The notes under the pieces are model-generated. The model saw only the letters and a list, made by a program, of their open reading frames with translations. It made no database searches and had not been told where the DNA came from. A DNA stretch of 64,000 nucleotides from Gammaproteobacteria bacterium (GTDB lineage Bacteria > Pseudomonadota > Gammaproteobacteria > Coxiellales > Coxiellaceae). Below, in pieces: positions 9,396-19,635 of the stretch; the first letter of the stretch is position 1; each line of letters opens with the position of its first letter. The stretch spans positions 1 through 64,000 of the forward strand of contig JAHFRQ010000012.1 in the NCBI GenBank assembly GCA_023266215.1. Reading direction: 5' to 3'. Position numbers and translations under genes: made by a program.

Positions 9396-11491
9396 ATTTT
9401 ATTTCCGTCACTGATTTAAAAGGCGTCGGCAGCAAAAACGCTGAATTGCTCGCTAATTTAAATATTTTAACCGCGCAAGATCTGCTGTTTCATTTACCTG
9501 TGCGCTATGAAGATCGCACTCGCATTAAGCCTATTTCGCAATTAAAAGCGGGAGATCGAGTTTTAATCGAAGGCACTGTTTATGCAACGAAAATGGTGGG
9601 TGCTAAAAATATTTTGCGCGCAACGTTGGTTGATGAATCACGCAGTTCAGTTGATTTGGTATTTTTTCATTTTACACAAGGTCATCAAAAAAAATTATCG
9701 ACACCGCATTTACGCGTGCGCTGTTTTGGTGAAGTAAGACAAAATTTTTCAGGCCAACTTGAAATCACACATCCAGAATATGCGCCTGCGGCACTCGTGA
9801 CCACCGATAGTTTTTTATCACCCACAGATCTATTATCGCCAATTTATCCAACCACAAAAGGCTTAGCGCAAAAAACATTGCGAAAATTAATTCAGCAATC
9901 ACTGCAATTATTAACGCAGCAAACTTTGTTGACAGAATTATTGCCCGAAGCTTTATTAGCAAAATATTCTTTTTGCAGTTTATCAGAAGCATTGCAATTT
10001 ATTCATTTTCCGCCCAAGGATATCAATCAAACACAATTGTTATTAAATCGTCATCCGATGCAAAGTCGTTTGATTTTTGAGGAATTATTGGCGCATCAAT
10101 TAAGCTTACAACAATTAAGGCAGCGCGTGCGCGCGCAAAATGGGATCCAATGTGATATTAAATTTGAAAATAAAAATAATTTATCTCAACAATTAAAAAA
10201 TAATTTGGGTTTTATATTAACGCATGCACAGCAAAAAGTGATCAGTGAAATTCAGCAAGATTTATCACAAACAATTCCGATGCTACGATTAGTGCAAGGC
10301 GACGTAGGCTCTGGAAAAACCATTGTTGCTTGTTTTGCAGCATTGCAGGCTATTGAAGCAGGCTTTCAAGTTGCATTAATGGCGCCGACAGAAATTTTGG
10401 CAGAGCAGCATTATCAACAATTTCAACATTGGTTAACACCGCTGGATATAGAGGTTGGTTATTTGATCGGTAAACAAAATACAAAAACACAGCAGACTGT
10501 TCGTGACAATCTCATTTCCGGTAAAACAAAATTAATTATTGGGACGCATGCTTTATTTCAAGATAATATTAAATTTAAAAATTTAGCATTATTAATTATT
10601 GATGAGCAACATCGTTTTGGTGTGCAGCAGCGTTTAGCGTTGGTTGAAAAGGGCTTAAAATCAGGTTTGTTTCCGCATCAATTAATGATGACTGCAACAC
10701 CGATTCCAAGGACACTCATGATGTCGGCTTATGCCGATTTAGATTGTTCTGTTATTGATGAATTACCGCCGGGTCGTAAACCCATTAAGACAATTTTAAT
10801 TTCACAAACAAGACGATCGGCAGTAGTAGAGCGTGTGCGCGCCAATTGCATGATGAAAAAACAAGCCTATTGGATTTGTACGTTAATAGAAGAATCAGAA
10901 GTGCTGCAATGTGAGGCTGCGCAAATCACGTTTGAAAAATTAAAACACTATTTACCCGAATTAAAGATAGGATTAGTGCACGGCAGATTATCATCTGAAG
11001 AAAAAAATAATATCATGCAGCAATATAAAGCGGGCGAAATTGATCTGTTAGTTGCAACAACCGTTGTTGAAGTTGGTGTTGATGTGCCCAATGCGAGCTT
11101 AATGATTATTGAAAATCCAGAACGATTAGGTTTGGCGCAACTGCATCAATTACGAGGCCGAGTGGGACGAGGCGCGGACGCTAGTTTTTGTGTATTGCTA
11201 TTCCAGTCACCATTATCAATAACTGCAAAAAAAAGATTGAGCTTAATGCGCGAAACACAAGATGGCTTTGAAATTGCCAAACAAGATTTAGCGATGCGCG
11301 GTGCGGGTGAAATTTTGGGAACGCGACAATCGGGTTTGCTGCAAATGCGTGTTGCAGATATAGAGCGCGATCAAGATTTATTGCCGATGGTGCAAGAAGC
11401 GAGTCGATTATTATTAATAGAGGCACCACAAGTTGTGAATTTATTAATGCAACGCTGGATTGGCGCGCAGATTAAATATTTCAACGCCTGA
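9392..11491 (+). CDS. recG: ATP-dependent DNA helicase RecG
   Basis: RecG remodels stalled replication forks and branch-migrates Holliday junctions. The 699-aa protein has an N-terminal wedge/OB domain (LKGVGSKNAELLANL, then LPVRYEDRTRI), superfamily 2 helicase motif I GDVGSGKTIVA, motif II DEQHRFGVQQR, motif III MTATPIPRTL and motif VI QLRGRVGRG. It starts at GTG in a GTGA overlap with the ridA stop, so translation is coupled. Length matches E. coli RecG (693 aa). Confidence 0.96.
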   Translation: MNFISVTDLKGVGSKNAELLANLNILTAQDLLFHLPVRYEDRTRIKPISQLKAGDRVLIEGTVYATKMVGAKNILRATLVDESRSSVDLVFFHFTQGHQKKLSTPHLRVRCFGEVRQNFSGQLEITHPEYAPAALVTTDSFLSPTDLLSPIYPTTKGLAQKTLRKLIQQSLQLLTQQTLLTELLPEALLAKYSFCSLSEALQFIHFPPKDINQTQLLLNRHPMQSRLIFEELLAHQLSLQQLRQRVRAQNGIQCDIKFENKNNLSQQLKNNLGFILTHAQQKVISEIQQDLSQTIPMLRLVQGDVGSGKTIVACFAALQAIEAGFQVALMAPTEILAEQHYQQFQHWLTPLDIEVGYLIGKQNTKTQQTVRDNLISGKTKLIIGTHALFQDNIKFKNLALLIIDEQHRFGVQQRLALVEKGLKSGLFPHQLMMTATPIPRTLMMSAYADLDCSVIDELPPGRKPIKTILISQTRRSAVVERVRANCMMKKQAYWICTLIEESEVLQCEAAQITFEKLKHYLPELKIGLVHGRLSSEEKNNIMQQYKAGEIDLLVATTVVEVGVDVPNASLMIIENPERLGLAQLHQLRGRVGRGADASFCVLLFQSPLSITAKKRLSLMRETQDGFEIAKQDLAMRGAGEILGTRQSGLLQMRVADIERDQDLLPMVQEASRLLLIEAPQVVNLLMQRWIGAQIKYFNA

Positions 11492-11737
11492 TTTTTTAAT
11501 AATTAAAATTAATTTATTAAAAATAATTACTTTCAATAAGTGATAATAAAAAAGATACAGTAAAAACAGTGGATTATTCGCATTGTTTTCTTGTGTGTGT
11601 GAAAAAGATTCGATAGTATAACGTCTTATGCCAAGCACTTTATGTGAATGGCTTTATTTTTGGATGCGGTGATAGGGAATTGTTTTCTATCTTGTTGTAT
11701 CCAAGACTTTGTTAATCAATGTTGAGAGGGAAATTCA
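11492..11737. other. AT-rich leader upstream of the outer-membrane gene array
   Basis: No coding frame is supported in this 246-bp stretch. It probably contains the promoter of the first beta-barrel gene: TAGTATAAC around 11614 resembles a -10 box, with TTGTGT about 20 bp upstream as a poor -35. The gene itself has a strong GAGAGGGAA Shine-Dalgarno just before 11738. Confidence 0.35.
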
Positions 11738-12433
11738 ATGTCGGTAAAGAAAATTCTTCTTTTGGGTGCTGCTGGTTGTGCTGTAGTCGCTATGACTTCT
11801 GCATTAGCTGGTGGTTATACGCCAGAACCAGTAGCTCCGGTTGCTGATAATGGCTTCTACATCGGTGGTGATTTAGGTTATGCACGTCAGGATTATTTCG
11901 ATAATTCGACATGGCAACAATACACAGGTGTTGAACAAAATAATGCAAACAATCAAGGTGGTTTTACAGGTGGCGTTAATCTTGGTTACAAGATCAACAC
12001 ACACTACGCTGTAGAATTGGGCTGGTTTGATCTACCATCACCTAATGTTAATGCACAAGGCCAAGCTTCTGCGTATTTAAGCAGCTGGGCATTGTATTTA
12101 GCTGCTAAATACATGGTGCCATTGGCAATGAGCGATGCGAGCTGGTACTTTAAGGTCGGCGTTGCTTATCGTCAAGCGACTTTGGCTGCATCTACAGTGG
12201 TTGCTGGTGCTACCGTTACAGGTGTTACATCGAGCAGTTCTGATTATGTTCGCCCGATGTTTGCAACTGGCTTGCAATATGCGTTTACACAAGCATTTTC
12301 AGGTTTGGCGCAATACGCTTATTTTTATGGCGCAAACAACTCTTTCCCATTAAATGTTGCTAATAAAGGCAGCTTGGGAACAGTAGGTGCTAACGTGTTT
12401 ACATTAGGTGTGGCTTACAACTTTACAATGTAA
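11738..12433 (+). CDS. Outer-membrane beta-barrel protein, paralogue 1
   Basis: A 231-aa exported protein with a clear signal peptide (MSVKKILLLGAAGCAVVAMT, cleavage probably after SALA) and a mature part of alternating hydrophobic/aromatic strands such as GFYIGGDLGYARQDYF and YAVELGWF. It closes with a strand FTLGVAYNF typical of 8-stranded barrels. It is close to paralogue 2 (shared ARQDYFDN, YAVELGWF, SDYVRP and YFTGANN-like blocks) and more distant from paralogue 3. The fold is of the OmpA-N/opacity type; the ligand is unknown. It has its own Rho-independent terminator. Confidence 0.85.
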   Translation: MSVKKILLLGAAGCAVVAMTSALAGGYTPEPVAPVADNGFYIGGDLGYARQDYFDNSTWQQYTGVEQNNANNQGGFTGGVNLGYKINTHYAVELGWFDLPSPNVNAQGQASAYLSSWALYLAAKYMVPLAMSDASWYFKVGVAYRQATLAASTVVAGATVTGVTSSSSDYVRPMFATGLQYAFTQAFSGLAQYAYFYGANNSFPLNVANKGSLGTVGANVFTLGVAYNFTM

Positions 12434-12470
12434 TCCAACCCTATTTAATTTTTTTTAAATTAAATACACG

Positions 12471-12506
12471 AAACCCTTTTCAGATTTTTTGAAAAGGGTT
12501 TTTTTT
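12471..12506 (+). terminator. Rho-independent terminator after barrel gene 1
   Basis: A perfect AAACCCTTTTC/GAAAAGGGTTT-type hairpin is followed by a T-run. It starts 38 bp after the stop codon and isolates paralogue 1 from paralogue 2. Confidence 0.9.
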
Positions 12507-12610
12507 CGCCTTTTTTCGATCAAAGCAAAATCCTATTTGTTTTATTGAAAAAAATATTGCATGATAGATTTCTGAAAATTTTACAGAGAAACAGAGAAAA
12601 GGAATATCTC

Positions 12611-13363
12611 ATGCAAACCCAACAGAAATTTTTATTCGCTACAGCTGGTTTTATTGCTATGACAGTTTGTTCTGCTATGGCAGGTGGATATTCACTTGAA
12701 CCTGCGACACCGATTGCGCCACCCGTTACAACGTCTGATGCAAATAACGGCTATTATGTCGAAGGCAATTTAGGATATGCAAGACAGGATTATTTCGATA
12801 ACACAGTTTGGCAGAGCCAAGTGACTGGTATTCAGTCTAACGGCCTTAACACATCCGCGACTAACTCTAATTTGTACGGTGGTTTTTCAGGTGGCGCAGA
12901 TTTAGGCTATCAAATTAACCAGCATTACGCAGTGGAACTCGGTTGGTTTTATTTGCCCCCTGTGAATGTCAATCCATCGAACGCCTCGCCATGGGTGCAA
13001 GGTGCCTATATGACAAGCTGGGCTTTGTACTTAGATGCAAAATATATAACCGCTCTGCAATTTATTCCGAAAACCGATTGGTTTTTTAAATTGGGTGTTG
13101 CTTATCGTGATGTGACTATACCTACAACTGCGACTATTTGGTTGAATCAAACCATTTCACAAACCAATTCTGATTATGTTCGCCCGACATTTGCAACCGG
13201 ATTTGATTATCACTTTACGCAACATTTTACTGGCCTATTTCAATATGCTTATTTTATGGGTGCAAACAATTCATTTTCATTATTTCCAGGGGTGTTGAAT
13301 CCAACTGCGCTGGGTTCAGTTGCAGATAATGTGTTTACATTAGGATTGGGATACAATTTTTAA
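12611..13363 (+). CDS. Outer-membrane beta-barrel protein, paralogue 2
   Basis: A 250-aa exported barrel protein starting at ATG 12611 (MQTQQKFLFATAGF), which has an AAAGGAA Shine-Dalgarno. The frame extends 66 bp upstream but those residues would block the signal peptide. It shares long blocks with paralogue 1 (GYARQDYFDN, YAVELGWFYLPP, SDYVRPTFATG, YFMGANNSF) and ends in the same aromatic C-terminal strand, VFTLGLGYNF. It is an outer-membrane protein of unknown role, most likely produced by tandem duplication. Confidence 0.85.
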   Translation: MQTQQKFLFATAGFIAMTVCSAMAGGYSLEPATPIAPPVTTSDANNGYYVEGNLGYARQDYFDNTVWQSQVTGIQSNGLNTSATNSNLYGGFSGGADLGYQINQHYAVELGWFYLPPVNVNPSNASPWVQGAYMTSWALYLDAKYITALQFIPKTDWFFKLGVAYRDVTIPTTATIWLNQTISQTNSDYVRPTFATGFDYHFTQHFTGLFQYAYFMGANNSFSLFPGVLNPTALGSVADNVFTLGLGYNF

Positions 13364-13544
13364 CTTCACTTATTTTTTATTTTTAAAAAATAATTTTCAC
13401 TTAAATTAAATAAATATAATATTTGATTGAGCGTGTTTTTCTTATCTATTATTACTAAATGCCTAATTAATCTGATGAAAAGCTTGTTTGTTTGTTTTGT
13501 TTTGGGTAGTATTAATTTATGTATGCGTCATAGCATATAAGCGG

Positions 13545-13597
13545 AAAAAGAGTAATAACTGAATTACCCAATTGGGTTTTCATGTTTACTCTTTTTT
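13545..13597 (+). promoter_or_regulatory. Hairpin with T-run in the leader of barrel gene 3
   Basis: AAAAAGAGTAA (13545-13555) can pair with TTACTCTTTTTT (13586-13597), and inside lies a second perfect hairpin ACCCAATTGGGT (13566-13577). The outer stem ends in a T-run, so it resembles a terminator or attenuator placed about 28 bp before the start codon of the next gene. The 13364-13624 interval has no coding frame. Confidence 0.5.
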
Positions 13598-13624
13598 GTT
13601 TGATCGAAAAAGAGGGAATTTAAA

Positions 13625-14353
13625 ATGTCGGTAAAAAAATTACTTGTTCTAAGTGCTGCAAGTTTAGCAGCGTTTGGTGTAACAGCTGTTATGGCTGGTG
13701 GACCAGATCATATGGCTATGCCTTCTGCGCCTGCTTTCGAGCCAAGCGTATATCTTGAAGGTCATTTTGGTTATGCGGGTATCGATTGGTCTAACTTCAA
13801 TGGAAGCGACGTAATGGGTACTTCGGCTAACTCAGCTTATACTCCAAATTCACACGGTGACGGTTATCTGACCGCTGGTGTTGATTTGGGATATAACTTC
13901 ACGCAGAACATCGCAGCTGAAGTAAGCTGGTTCTATCTACCTAATGTTTCAGGTGGTTTTAATGGTAGCTTTAGTTCGGCTAATAGTGGCGGCGCGACTG
14001 TCCATTCTTGGTTGGCTTATGCAGCAGCTAAATTGAGCGTACCAGTGATGGAAAACTTGGATCTATTTGGTAAAGTAGGTGTTGGCTATCGTTCATTGAC
14101 GTACTCTGTACCTTCTACACCAGCTGTATTGCAAACAGTAACAGGCAACGGCGACTACTGGACACCCGTATTCGGCGCTGGTATTGAATATAATTGGAGT
14201 AACTGGTTGATCGGTGCTCAATACTTATATGTACCAGGTAACAGCAACATCAACAATGGTGCTCCTGCTCCGTATAACACGGGCGGCGCTCCAAATGCTG
14301 CACCAGAAGCGAATTTGTACACCGGTTTCTTAGGTTACCAATTCAACGTATAA
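13625..14353 (+). CDS. Outer-membrane beta-barrel protein, paralogue 3
   Basis: A 242-aa exported protein with the same signal-peptide style (MSVKKLLVLSAASLAAF, cleavage near VMAGG) and barrel layout as the two upstream genes, but diverged in the loops: FGYAGIDWSNF replaces GYARQDYF, and the C-terminal strand is FLGYQFNV. There is a Gly/Ser-rich loop at about residues 105-125. An AGAGGGAA Shine-Dalgarno precedes the ATG. Codon choice here and in paralogue 1 looks more GC-rich than in neighbouring genes, consistent with high expression, though this is not measured. Confidence 0.85.
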   Translation: MSVKKLLVLSAASLAAFGVTAVMAGGPDHMAMPSAPAFEPSVYLEGHFGYAGIDWSNFNGSDVMGTSANSAYTPNSHGDGYLTAGVDLGYNFTQNIAAEVSWFYLPNVSGGFNGSFSSANSGGATVHSWLAYAAAKLSVPVMENLDLFGKVGVGYRSLTYSVPSTPAVLQTVTGNGDYWTPVFGAGIEYNWSNWLIGAQYLYVPGNSNINNGAPAPYNTGGAPNAAPEANLYTGFLGYQFNV

Positions 14354-14382
14354 GACAATTGAAAGATTGTTTTCTGCGAATA

Positions 14383-14407
14383 AAAAGGAGCTTCGGCTCC
14401 TTTTTTT
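14383..14407 (+). terminator. Rho-independent terminator after barrel gene 3
   Basis: AAGGAGC-TTCG-GCTCCTT, a very stable UUCG tetraloop hairpin, is followed by a T-run 30 bp after the stop codon. Confidence 0.95.
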
Positions 14408-14493
14408 ATGCCTCTCATTTATCTGCCTTGAAATTTTTACTTCAATCCCCATCTTCAAATCAAGCTTATTTTTAAAATTAAAGGGGAAATCTC

Positions 14494-16419
14494 ATGACAA
14501 CGACACCGCAATCTGAAACATTATCTTTTGGCGCAGACGTCAATCAATTATTAGATTTGGTCGCCCATGCTTTATACAGTAATAAAGAAGTGTTTTTGCG
14601 TGAACTCATTTCCAACTCATCTGATGCTGCCGATAAATTGCGATATTTGGCTTTATCAGACGCCGCTTTATATGAAAATAGCCCTGATTTAAAAATTTGG
14701 ATCAATGTCGATAAAGATAATCATACTATCACTATTCGTGACAATGGCATTGGAATGAATCGCGAAGAAGTCATTGCCAATTTAGGCACCATTGCAAAAT
14801 CAGGCACGCGTGCATTTAAAGAAAAATTATCAGGTGATCAATCCAAAGATGGTCAACTAATCGGACAGTTCGGCGTTGGATTTTATTCTGCATTTGTTGT
14901 GGCTGATAACGTGATTGTGCGCACACGACGCGCTGGCATGAAATCAGATCAAGGCGTTTACTGGGAATCTAACGGCAAAGGCGAATTTATCGTTAAAAAT
15001 ATTGAAAAATCAGATCGCGGAACTGAAGTCACTTTGTATTTGAAAAAAGACGACGATACCTTTTTAAATCCGATGGAAATTCGCTCTATTATCAAAAAAT
15101 ATTCAGATCATATTTTACTGCCTATCTTGATGGATAAAATCGAAAAACCCAAAAGTGACAAAGATGCTAAAGATGGCAAAGATGAAACAATAATCCCAGA
15201 AGAAGAGGTGGTCAATCAAGCTAATGCACTGTGGACAATGTCTAAAAGTGAAATCAAGCCAGAGCAATATGAAGATTTATACAAGCATATTTCGCATGAT
15301 TTTGAAGGACCGTTGGCGTGGGCGCACAATAAAGTAGAAGGAAAGTTGGAATACACAAGTTTATTATATATTCCAAAAAAAGCGCCTTTTGATTTGTGGC
15401 AACAAACGGGTGCGCGTGGTTTAAAGCTGTATGTCAAACGCGTTTTTATTATGGATGACGCAGAACACTTTATGCCTATGTATTTGAGATTTATAAAAGG
15501 CGTGATTGATTCGAACGATTTGCCGCTTAATGTATCGCGCGAATTATTGCAGTCGAATAAAGTAATCGATCAAATTAAATCGGCCTCTGTAAAACGCGTG
15601 TTGAGTTTATTGGAAGAATTAGCTGAAAAAGAAGCTGAAAAATATGCCACTTTTTGGAAAACATTTGGCGCTGTTTTGAAAGAAGGCGTGTCAGAAGATT
15701 ATGCAAATCGCGAACGCATTTTAAATTTACTGCGTTTTTCATCAACGCACACTGATCATGCAACGCAAGATGTTAGCTTAAAAGATTATTTGTCGCGCAT
15801 GAAAGCAGATCAGGAAAAAATATATTATATTATTTCAGATTCATTTTCAGCGGCAAAAAATAGCCCATTATTGGAAGTATTTCGAAAGAAAAATATTGAA
15901 GTATTGTTATTATCCGATCGCGTTGACGAGTGGCTGATGGCAAATTTAATGGCGCATGAAGGAAAGCAATTTCAATCTATTTCGCAAGGTAATTTAGACT
16001 TGGGAAAACTAGCAGATCAGGATGAGAAAAAAGTTGAAGAAAAATCCAAAAAAGATTTTAAAGAAACAATAGAATCTGTTAAAAAAATTCTAGGAGCTCG
16101 CGTTGCTGATGTGCGTCTAACAGATCGATTAACGGATTCGCCAGCCTGTGTTGTCTTTAATGAAGATGCAATGACAGGCCATATGCAACGCATTTTAAAG
16201 GCGACAGGCCAGCAGTTTTCAGAATCAAAGCCTATTTTAGAATTAAATCCAACCCACGCGTTGGTTTTAAAATTAAAAAATACAACTGAAAACGAAGAGC
16301 AAACACGTTGGGCGGATTTATTGTTAAATCAAGCTTTATTAGCCGAAGGCGAACAGCTTGAAAATCCAGCGGGATTTGTTAAATCATTAAATACATTGAT
16401 TCAGCAGTTGTGTCACTAA
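14494..16419 (+). CDS. htpG: Molecular chaperone HtpG (Hsp90)
   Basis: This is the bacterial Hsp90, a dimeric ATP-dependent chaperone. The 641-aa protein starts with a GHKL ATPase domain ([37 protein letters not shown]) and continues with the middle domain ([29 protein letters not shown] block) and the C-terminal dimerisation domain (GHMQRILKA). Length is close to E. coli HtpG (624 aa). Its stop overlaps the stop of the convergent ATPase gene by 4 bp. Confidence 0.96.
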   Translation: MTTTPQSETLSFGADVNQLLDLVAHALYSNKEVFLRELISNSSDAADKLRYLALSDAALYENSPDLKIWINVDKDNHTITIRDNGIGMNREEVIANLGTIAKSGTRAFKEKLSGDQSKDGQLIGQFGVGFYSAFVVADNVIVRTRRAGMKSDQGVYWESNGKGEFIVKNIEKSDRGTEVTLYLKKDDDTFLNPMEIRSIIKKYSDHILLPILMDKIEKPKSDKDAKDGKDETIIPEEEVVNQANALWTMSKSEIKPEQYEDLYKHISHDFEGPLAWAHNKVEGKLEYTSLLYIPKKAPFDLWQQTGARGLKLYVKRVFIMDDAEHFMPMYLRFIKGVIDSNDLPLNVSRELLQSNKVIDQIKSASVKRVLSLLEELAEKEAEKYATFWKTFGAVLKEGVSEDYANRERILNLLRFSSTHTDHATQDVSLKDYLSRMKADQEKIYYIISDSFSAAKNSPLLEVFRKKNIEVLLLSDRVDEWLMANLMAHEGKQFQSISQGNLDLGKLADQDEKKVEEKSKKDFKETIESVKKILGARVADVRLTDRLTDSPACVVFNEDAMTGHMQRILKATGQQFSESKPILELNPTHALVLKLKNTTENEEQTRWADLLLNQALLAEGEQLENPAGFVKSLNTLIQQLCH

Positions 16420-17795
16420 TTCCGCAGCAGTGCCCATGGTAATGGTTCAATCGAAATACCATCAACATTGCCATACGAAAATGTTTTTGAAAAAACACGT
16501 GCGCGCGGATATTTTTTAATTTGTTTTAAATCTTCTGGTCGTAATTGATTGCGCCATTTCACTTCAATGGGAAAAAATTTCTTTTCGAATACATAAGCCA
16601 CATCAATTTCGCCATCTGCCTTAATATAATAGGTGGGATACATAAGACGAAAATGATTGCTGACAATAGATTCAACCAATGCTGAGCTGATTTCTGGATT
16701 CGCAACATCTTGTTCAATTTGCAAAAATGGGTCATCCGTTGGATTTAGCCAAGATTTTAATGCGTGGTAAATAAAAGGATCGGTAAAAGTGAGCTTACGT
16801 GCTTTTTTGGGCGCAGCTACTAATTTATCTAATAATAAAGCATTTTGAATAAATAACGCATCCATCATTGATAATAATTCGCAATATTCTGACACGGTTT
16901 TATGGCTGTCAATTGATAGCGCGTCCGAAAGAGAGTGCCATGTTACCTGAGAGTTGTACCGTACAATAATGGCCGCAATGATTTCTTTAAGATACGATTC
17001 TTGTTTTCCGCGTTTTAGAACATCACCTCTAATCCAATCAGAATAAGTACGCAAAGTTGCTTTTGTAATTTTTTGGGAGCGCGCCATATCATTGATTGCC
17101 GTTAAATAGCCACCGTGTTTTAAATAGTGATTAAATTCTTCGTATATCTTTACCATTGTTTTGTCGATAGGCGGTGTTTCTTTTGCTAGCAATATTTCTA
17201 AATTCGGAACAGATTTTTTAAGTAACAAGACTTCTTTAAATGACAATGCATGAATATGAAAATCAACGTGATCTGCGTTGCCGCGTCGACCTGGAAACGT
17301 CATGCGCGCAATTTGCATTAATGTTAAATCAGATCCTGTTAAAATCACAATGCAGCGATGAAATAGTCCGGCATCCGCCATAAATTTAATCGCTTTGTCC
17401 CAATTGGCAATGTAAGTCACTTCGTCAATGACAATAAATAATCGATCATATGCGACGTGAGTTTCAATAAAGGTTTGTAGTAAATTAACAAGCACATGAT
17501 GATCGTCGATTAATTCGCCGGTAAAAAATATAATTGACTGAGGATTAAAGCCCTCTTCAATAAGCGATACGATCCATTGCTTTAGCAGGGTGGTCTTGCC
17601 GACTTGTCGTCCGCCTTCAAGGGTATAAATACCCGGTGTTTTTCGCGGCAATTCTTGAATAATGGGATTTTCATAAAGATAAGGCTGCATTTTCAACTGA
17701 CGCAGATGATTATCTGCAGTCCAGAGCTGTTTTAGCGCGTAGCGGTGTACGTTGTATGCTGCAAATTTATCTTCCATTTCAATAGGATAACACAT
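16416..17795 (-). CDS. AAA ATPase with C-terminal DUF4143/PD-(D/E)XK-like domain (cassette 1)
   Basis: A 459-aa stand-alone ATPase of the AAA_14/DUF4143 type. Walker A is [11 protein letters not shown], Walker B is [10 protein letters not shown], and a sensor-like LTGSDL follows. The C-terminal part ends in [20 protein letters not shown], whose spaced D and E-x-K recalls PD-(D/E)XK nucleases. The biological role of the family is not established. Start codons at 17795 or 17777 are possible. Two copies of an 18-20-bp palindrome lie immediately upstream. It is tail-to-tail with htpG and follows folD on the same strand. Confidence 0.85.
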   Translation of the reverse strand: MCYPIEMEDKFAAYNVHRYALKQLWTADNHLRQLKMQPYLYENPIIQELPRKTPGIYTLEGGRQVGKTTLLKQWIVSLIEEGFNPQSIIFFTGELIDDHHVLVNLLQTFIETHVAYDRLFIVIDEVTYIANWDKAIKFMADAGLFHRCIVILTGSDLTLMQIARMTFPGRRGNADHVDFHIHALSFKEVLLLKKSVPNLEILLAKETPPIDKTMVKIYEEFNHYLKHGGYLTAINDMARSQKITKATLRTYSDWIRGDVLKRGKQESYLKEIIAAIIVRYNSQVTWHSLSDALSIDSHKTVSEYCELLSMMDALFIQNALLLDKLVAAPKKARKLTFTDPFIYHALKSWLNPTDDPFLQIEQDVANPEISSALVESIVSNHFRLMYPTYYIKADGEIDVAYVFEKKFFPIEVKWRNQLRPEDLKQIKKYPRARVFSKTFSYGNVDGISIEPLPWALLRN

Positions 17796-17837
17796 TACCC
17801 AAATTTGGGCAATGGTAATTACCCAAATTTGGGTAAT
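17795..17837 (-). promoter_or_regulatory. Two palindromic operator-like sites before ATPase cassette 1
   Basis: ATTACCCAAATTTGGGTAAT at 17818-17837 is a perfect 20-bp palindrome. A near-copy with one changed base, TTACCCAAATTTGGGCAA, is at 17795-17812, directly abutting the first possible start codon. Their centres are 24 bp apart. They fill the whole gap between the folD stop and the ATPase start, so they are well placed to control the ATPase. Confidence 0.75.
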
Positions 17838-17838
17838 A

Positions 17839-18690
17839 TTAATCCTGCATCTCTGCCGCTTGCAGCGTATTTTGTAGTAGTGTTGCAACGGTCATTTGAC
17901 CGACGCCGCCAGGGACTGGCGTAATCCAGCCGGCGCGCATTTTGGCGGTGTCAAAATCAATATCACCCGTGATATCACCATTACTCAATCTGCTAAAACC
18001 CACATCAATTACTATGGCGGCAGGCTTAATCCAATCACTTTGAATCAAGCCATGATGACCTGTCGCTGAGATTAAAATATCAGCATTTTGTACGTGTTGT
18101 GCTAAATCGCGCGTAAAGCGATGACAGACTGTGACCGTACATTTGGCAAGCAATAATTCGAGCGCCATGGGTCTGCCCACAATATTCGATGCACCAATGA
18201 CAACAGCATTTTTTCCGGCGAGATCTTCGCCCGTAGATTCTAATAAAGTAATAATACCGAGCGGCGTACAAGGTCGCAGCAAAGGCCTGCGTTGCACTAA
18301 TCTGCCTAAATTATAAGGATGAAATCCGTCGACATCTTTTTTAAAATTTATTTTTTCTAGCAAATTATCAGGTGATATTTTTTGAGGAAGCGGTAATTGT
18401 AACAAAATACCATGAATATTTTTATCTGCATTTAATTTTTCAATTAAATTTTCTATGTTATTTTCAGTGGTGTTTTCAGGTAAATTATATTTTTGAGAAA
18501 TAATACCGACTTGCTCACAGGCTTTTTGTTTATGTTTCACATAAGATTGTGAGGCGAGATTATCGCCGACTATAATAACAGCAAGACCCGGCGCTATTAA
18601 ATTATTTTTTTTTCTTTGCTCAATTTTTTCTTTAATTTCAATTTTAATTTTATCGGCTATTTTTCGGCCGTCAAGAATCTGTGCTGTCAT
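17839..18690 (-). CDS. folD: Methylenetetrahydrofolate dehydrogenase/cyclohydrolase
   Basis: FolD interconverts 5,10-methylene-THF and 10-formyl-THF, supplying one-carbon units. The 283-aa product has [14 protein letters not shown] at the start, the active-site [11 protein letters not shown] and LLQLPLP, the PCTPLGI block, the Rossmann [14 protein letters not shown] and the C-terminal [14 protein letters not shown] chose ATG 18690 because this is where the family begins; the open frame extends 54 bp upstream. Its 3' end abuts the palindromes of the ATPase gene. Confidence 0.95.
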   Translation of the reverse strand: MTAQILDGRKIADKIKIEIKEKIEQRKKNNLIAPGLAVIIVGDNLASQSYVKHKQKACEQVGIISQKYNLPENTTENNIENLIEKLNADKNIHGILLQLPLPQKISPDNLLEKINFKKDVDGFHPYNLGRLVQRRPLLRPCTPLGIITLLESTGEDLAGKNAVVIGASNIVGRPMALELLLAKCTVTVCHRFTRDLAQHVQNADILISATGHHGLIQSDWIKPAAIVIDVGFSRLSNGDITGDIDFDTAKMRAGWITPVPGGVGQMTVATLLQNTLQAAEMQD

Positions 18691-18694
18691 TTTT

Positions 18695-19045
18695 TTACTG
18701 TGTCCCAAATGATTTGAATTTATAAGCCCATGGCTCTGCAACACTTTGTTGTTGAATTAAATGTAATGCAACCGCTGCTTGTTTTGATCTATTTTTGATG
18801 CTTTTTAATAACTCAATGGTTTTGACCGTGTCGGTTTTAGTCCCCAGGCCATAATAATATTGATAAGCAAGCGCATATTTTGCAGGAATAATACCCTGGT
18901 TTGAAGCATATAAATAATCTGCAAAAGAGGCGTCATAGTCACCTTGTGAGAAAGCCTCGTTACCTTGATGGTAAACTTGCTGCGCAGCACAAGAAGCTAA
19001 TAACATCGTTGAGATTAAAATCAAACACATTAAAATTTTACGCAT
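18695..19045 (-). CDS. Small lipoprotein with Sel1/TPR-like helices
   Basis: A 116-aa lipoprotein: signal [19 protein letters not shown] with lipobox LASC, so the mature N-terminus is a lipidated cysteine. The rest is [20 protein letters not shown], then [20 protein letters not shown], a pattern of helical pairs typical of Sel1-like/TPR repeats. It lies 9 bp downstream of gspC. Such proteins often act as assembly partners or pilotins, so a role with the type II machinery is possible but is only inferred from position. Confidence 0.75.
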   Translation of the reverse strand: MRKILMCLILISTMLLASCAAQQVYHQGNEAFSQGDYDASFADYLYASNQGIIPAKYALAYQYYYGLGTKTDTVKTIELLKSIKNRSKQAAVALHLIQQQSVAEPWAYKFKSFGTQ

Positions 19046-19054
19046 AGTTAATTC

Positions 19055-19531
19055 TCACTGACCTGTTTGATCTACTGTTAATTTTTCAATCGGAAGCAGT
19101 AATTGCTGTAACGATCCATTTTGATTGAGCACTACAGAATCGCGATTGATCTGCGTTATTTTAACATTTCCTGGCAGCATATCGCCGACTTGATACACTT
19201 TGGCAGGGCTACTTGCCGCTGAAATAATCGCATGTGAAAAACTGGGTGAGTCAACCATCACAATTGTGCCGAGCAGTGTTAATTGCAATTGTGTGACAGG
19301 AAGTGCGGTATTGACACCACTGTAAGCGCCGAATAAATGCAAATCAGCAATGACTGGTAAAGCTTGAATGTGCGCTGCTGGCATCATTGATTTTTTCACT
19401 GCATTGTTTTTAAAACCATTGAGTAACTGCCAGACAGCGACTAGAAATAAAAGCGCACAAATCGCTGTGATCGCAAAGGGTACGCGATTATCACGACGAT
19501 AAGGTTCTATGATGTCTTGCCATGTTGGCAT
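19055..19531 (-). CDS. gspC: Type II secretion protein GspC, short form
   Basis: GspC links the inner-membrane platform to the secretin. The 158-aa protein has a short cytoplasmic N-terminus, one membrane segment (PFAITAICALLFLVAVWQLL), then the periplasmic homology region: LHLFGAYSG, LTLLGTIVM, AIISAASSPAKVYQVGDMLP and DSVVLNQNG. There is no PDZ domain, which fits the short GspC variant. It is 20 kb from the gspD-M operon; an unlinked gspC also occurs in Legionella. I am fairly sure from the HR pattern. Confidence 0.85.
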   Translation of the reverse strand: MPTWQDIIEPYRRDNRVPFAITAICALLFLVAVWQLLNGFKNNAVKKSMMPAAHIQALPVIADLHLFGAYSGVNTALPVTQLQLTLLGTIVMVDSPSFSHAIISAASSPAKVYQVGDMLPGNVKITQINRDSVVLNQNGSLQQLLLPIEKLTVDQTGQ

Positions 19532-19635
19532 TGGCGTCTCTGATGGATAATTTATTGCTTTAATTGTAGCTTAAAATCAAACCATATTATATCCTGCCGC
19601 ATAACATGACGTGAGCAACGGTTCGGAGCATAAAT

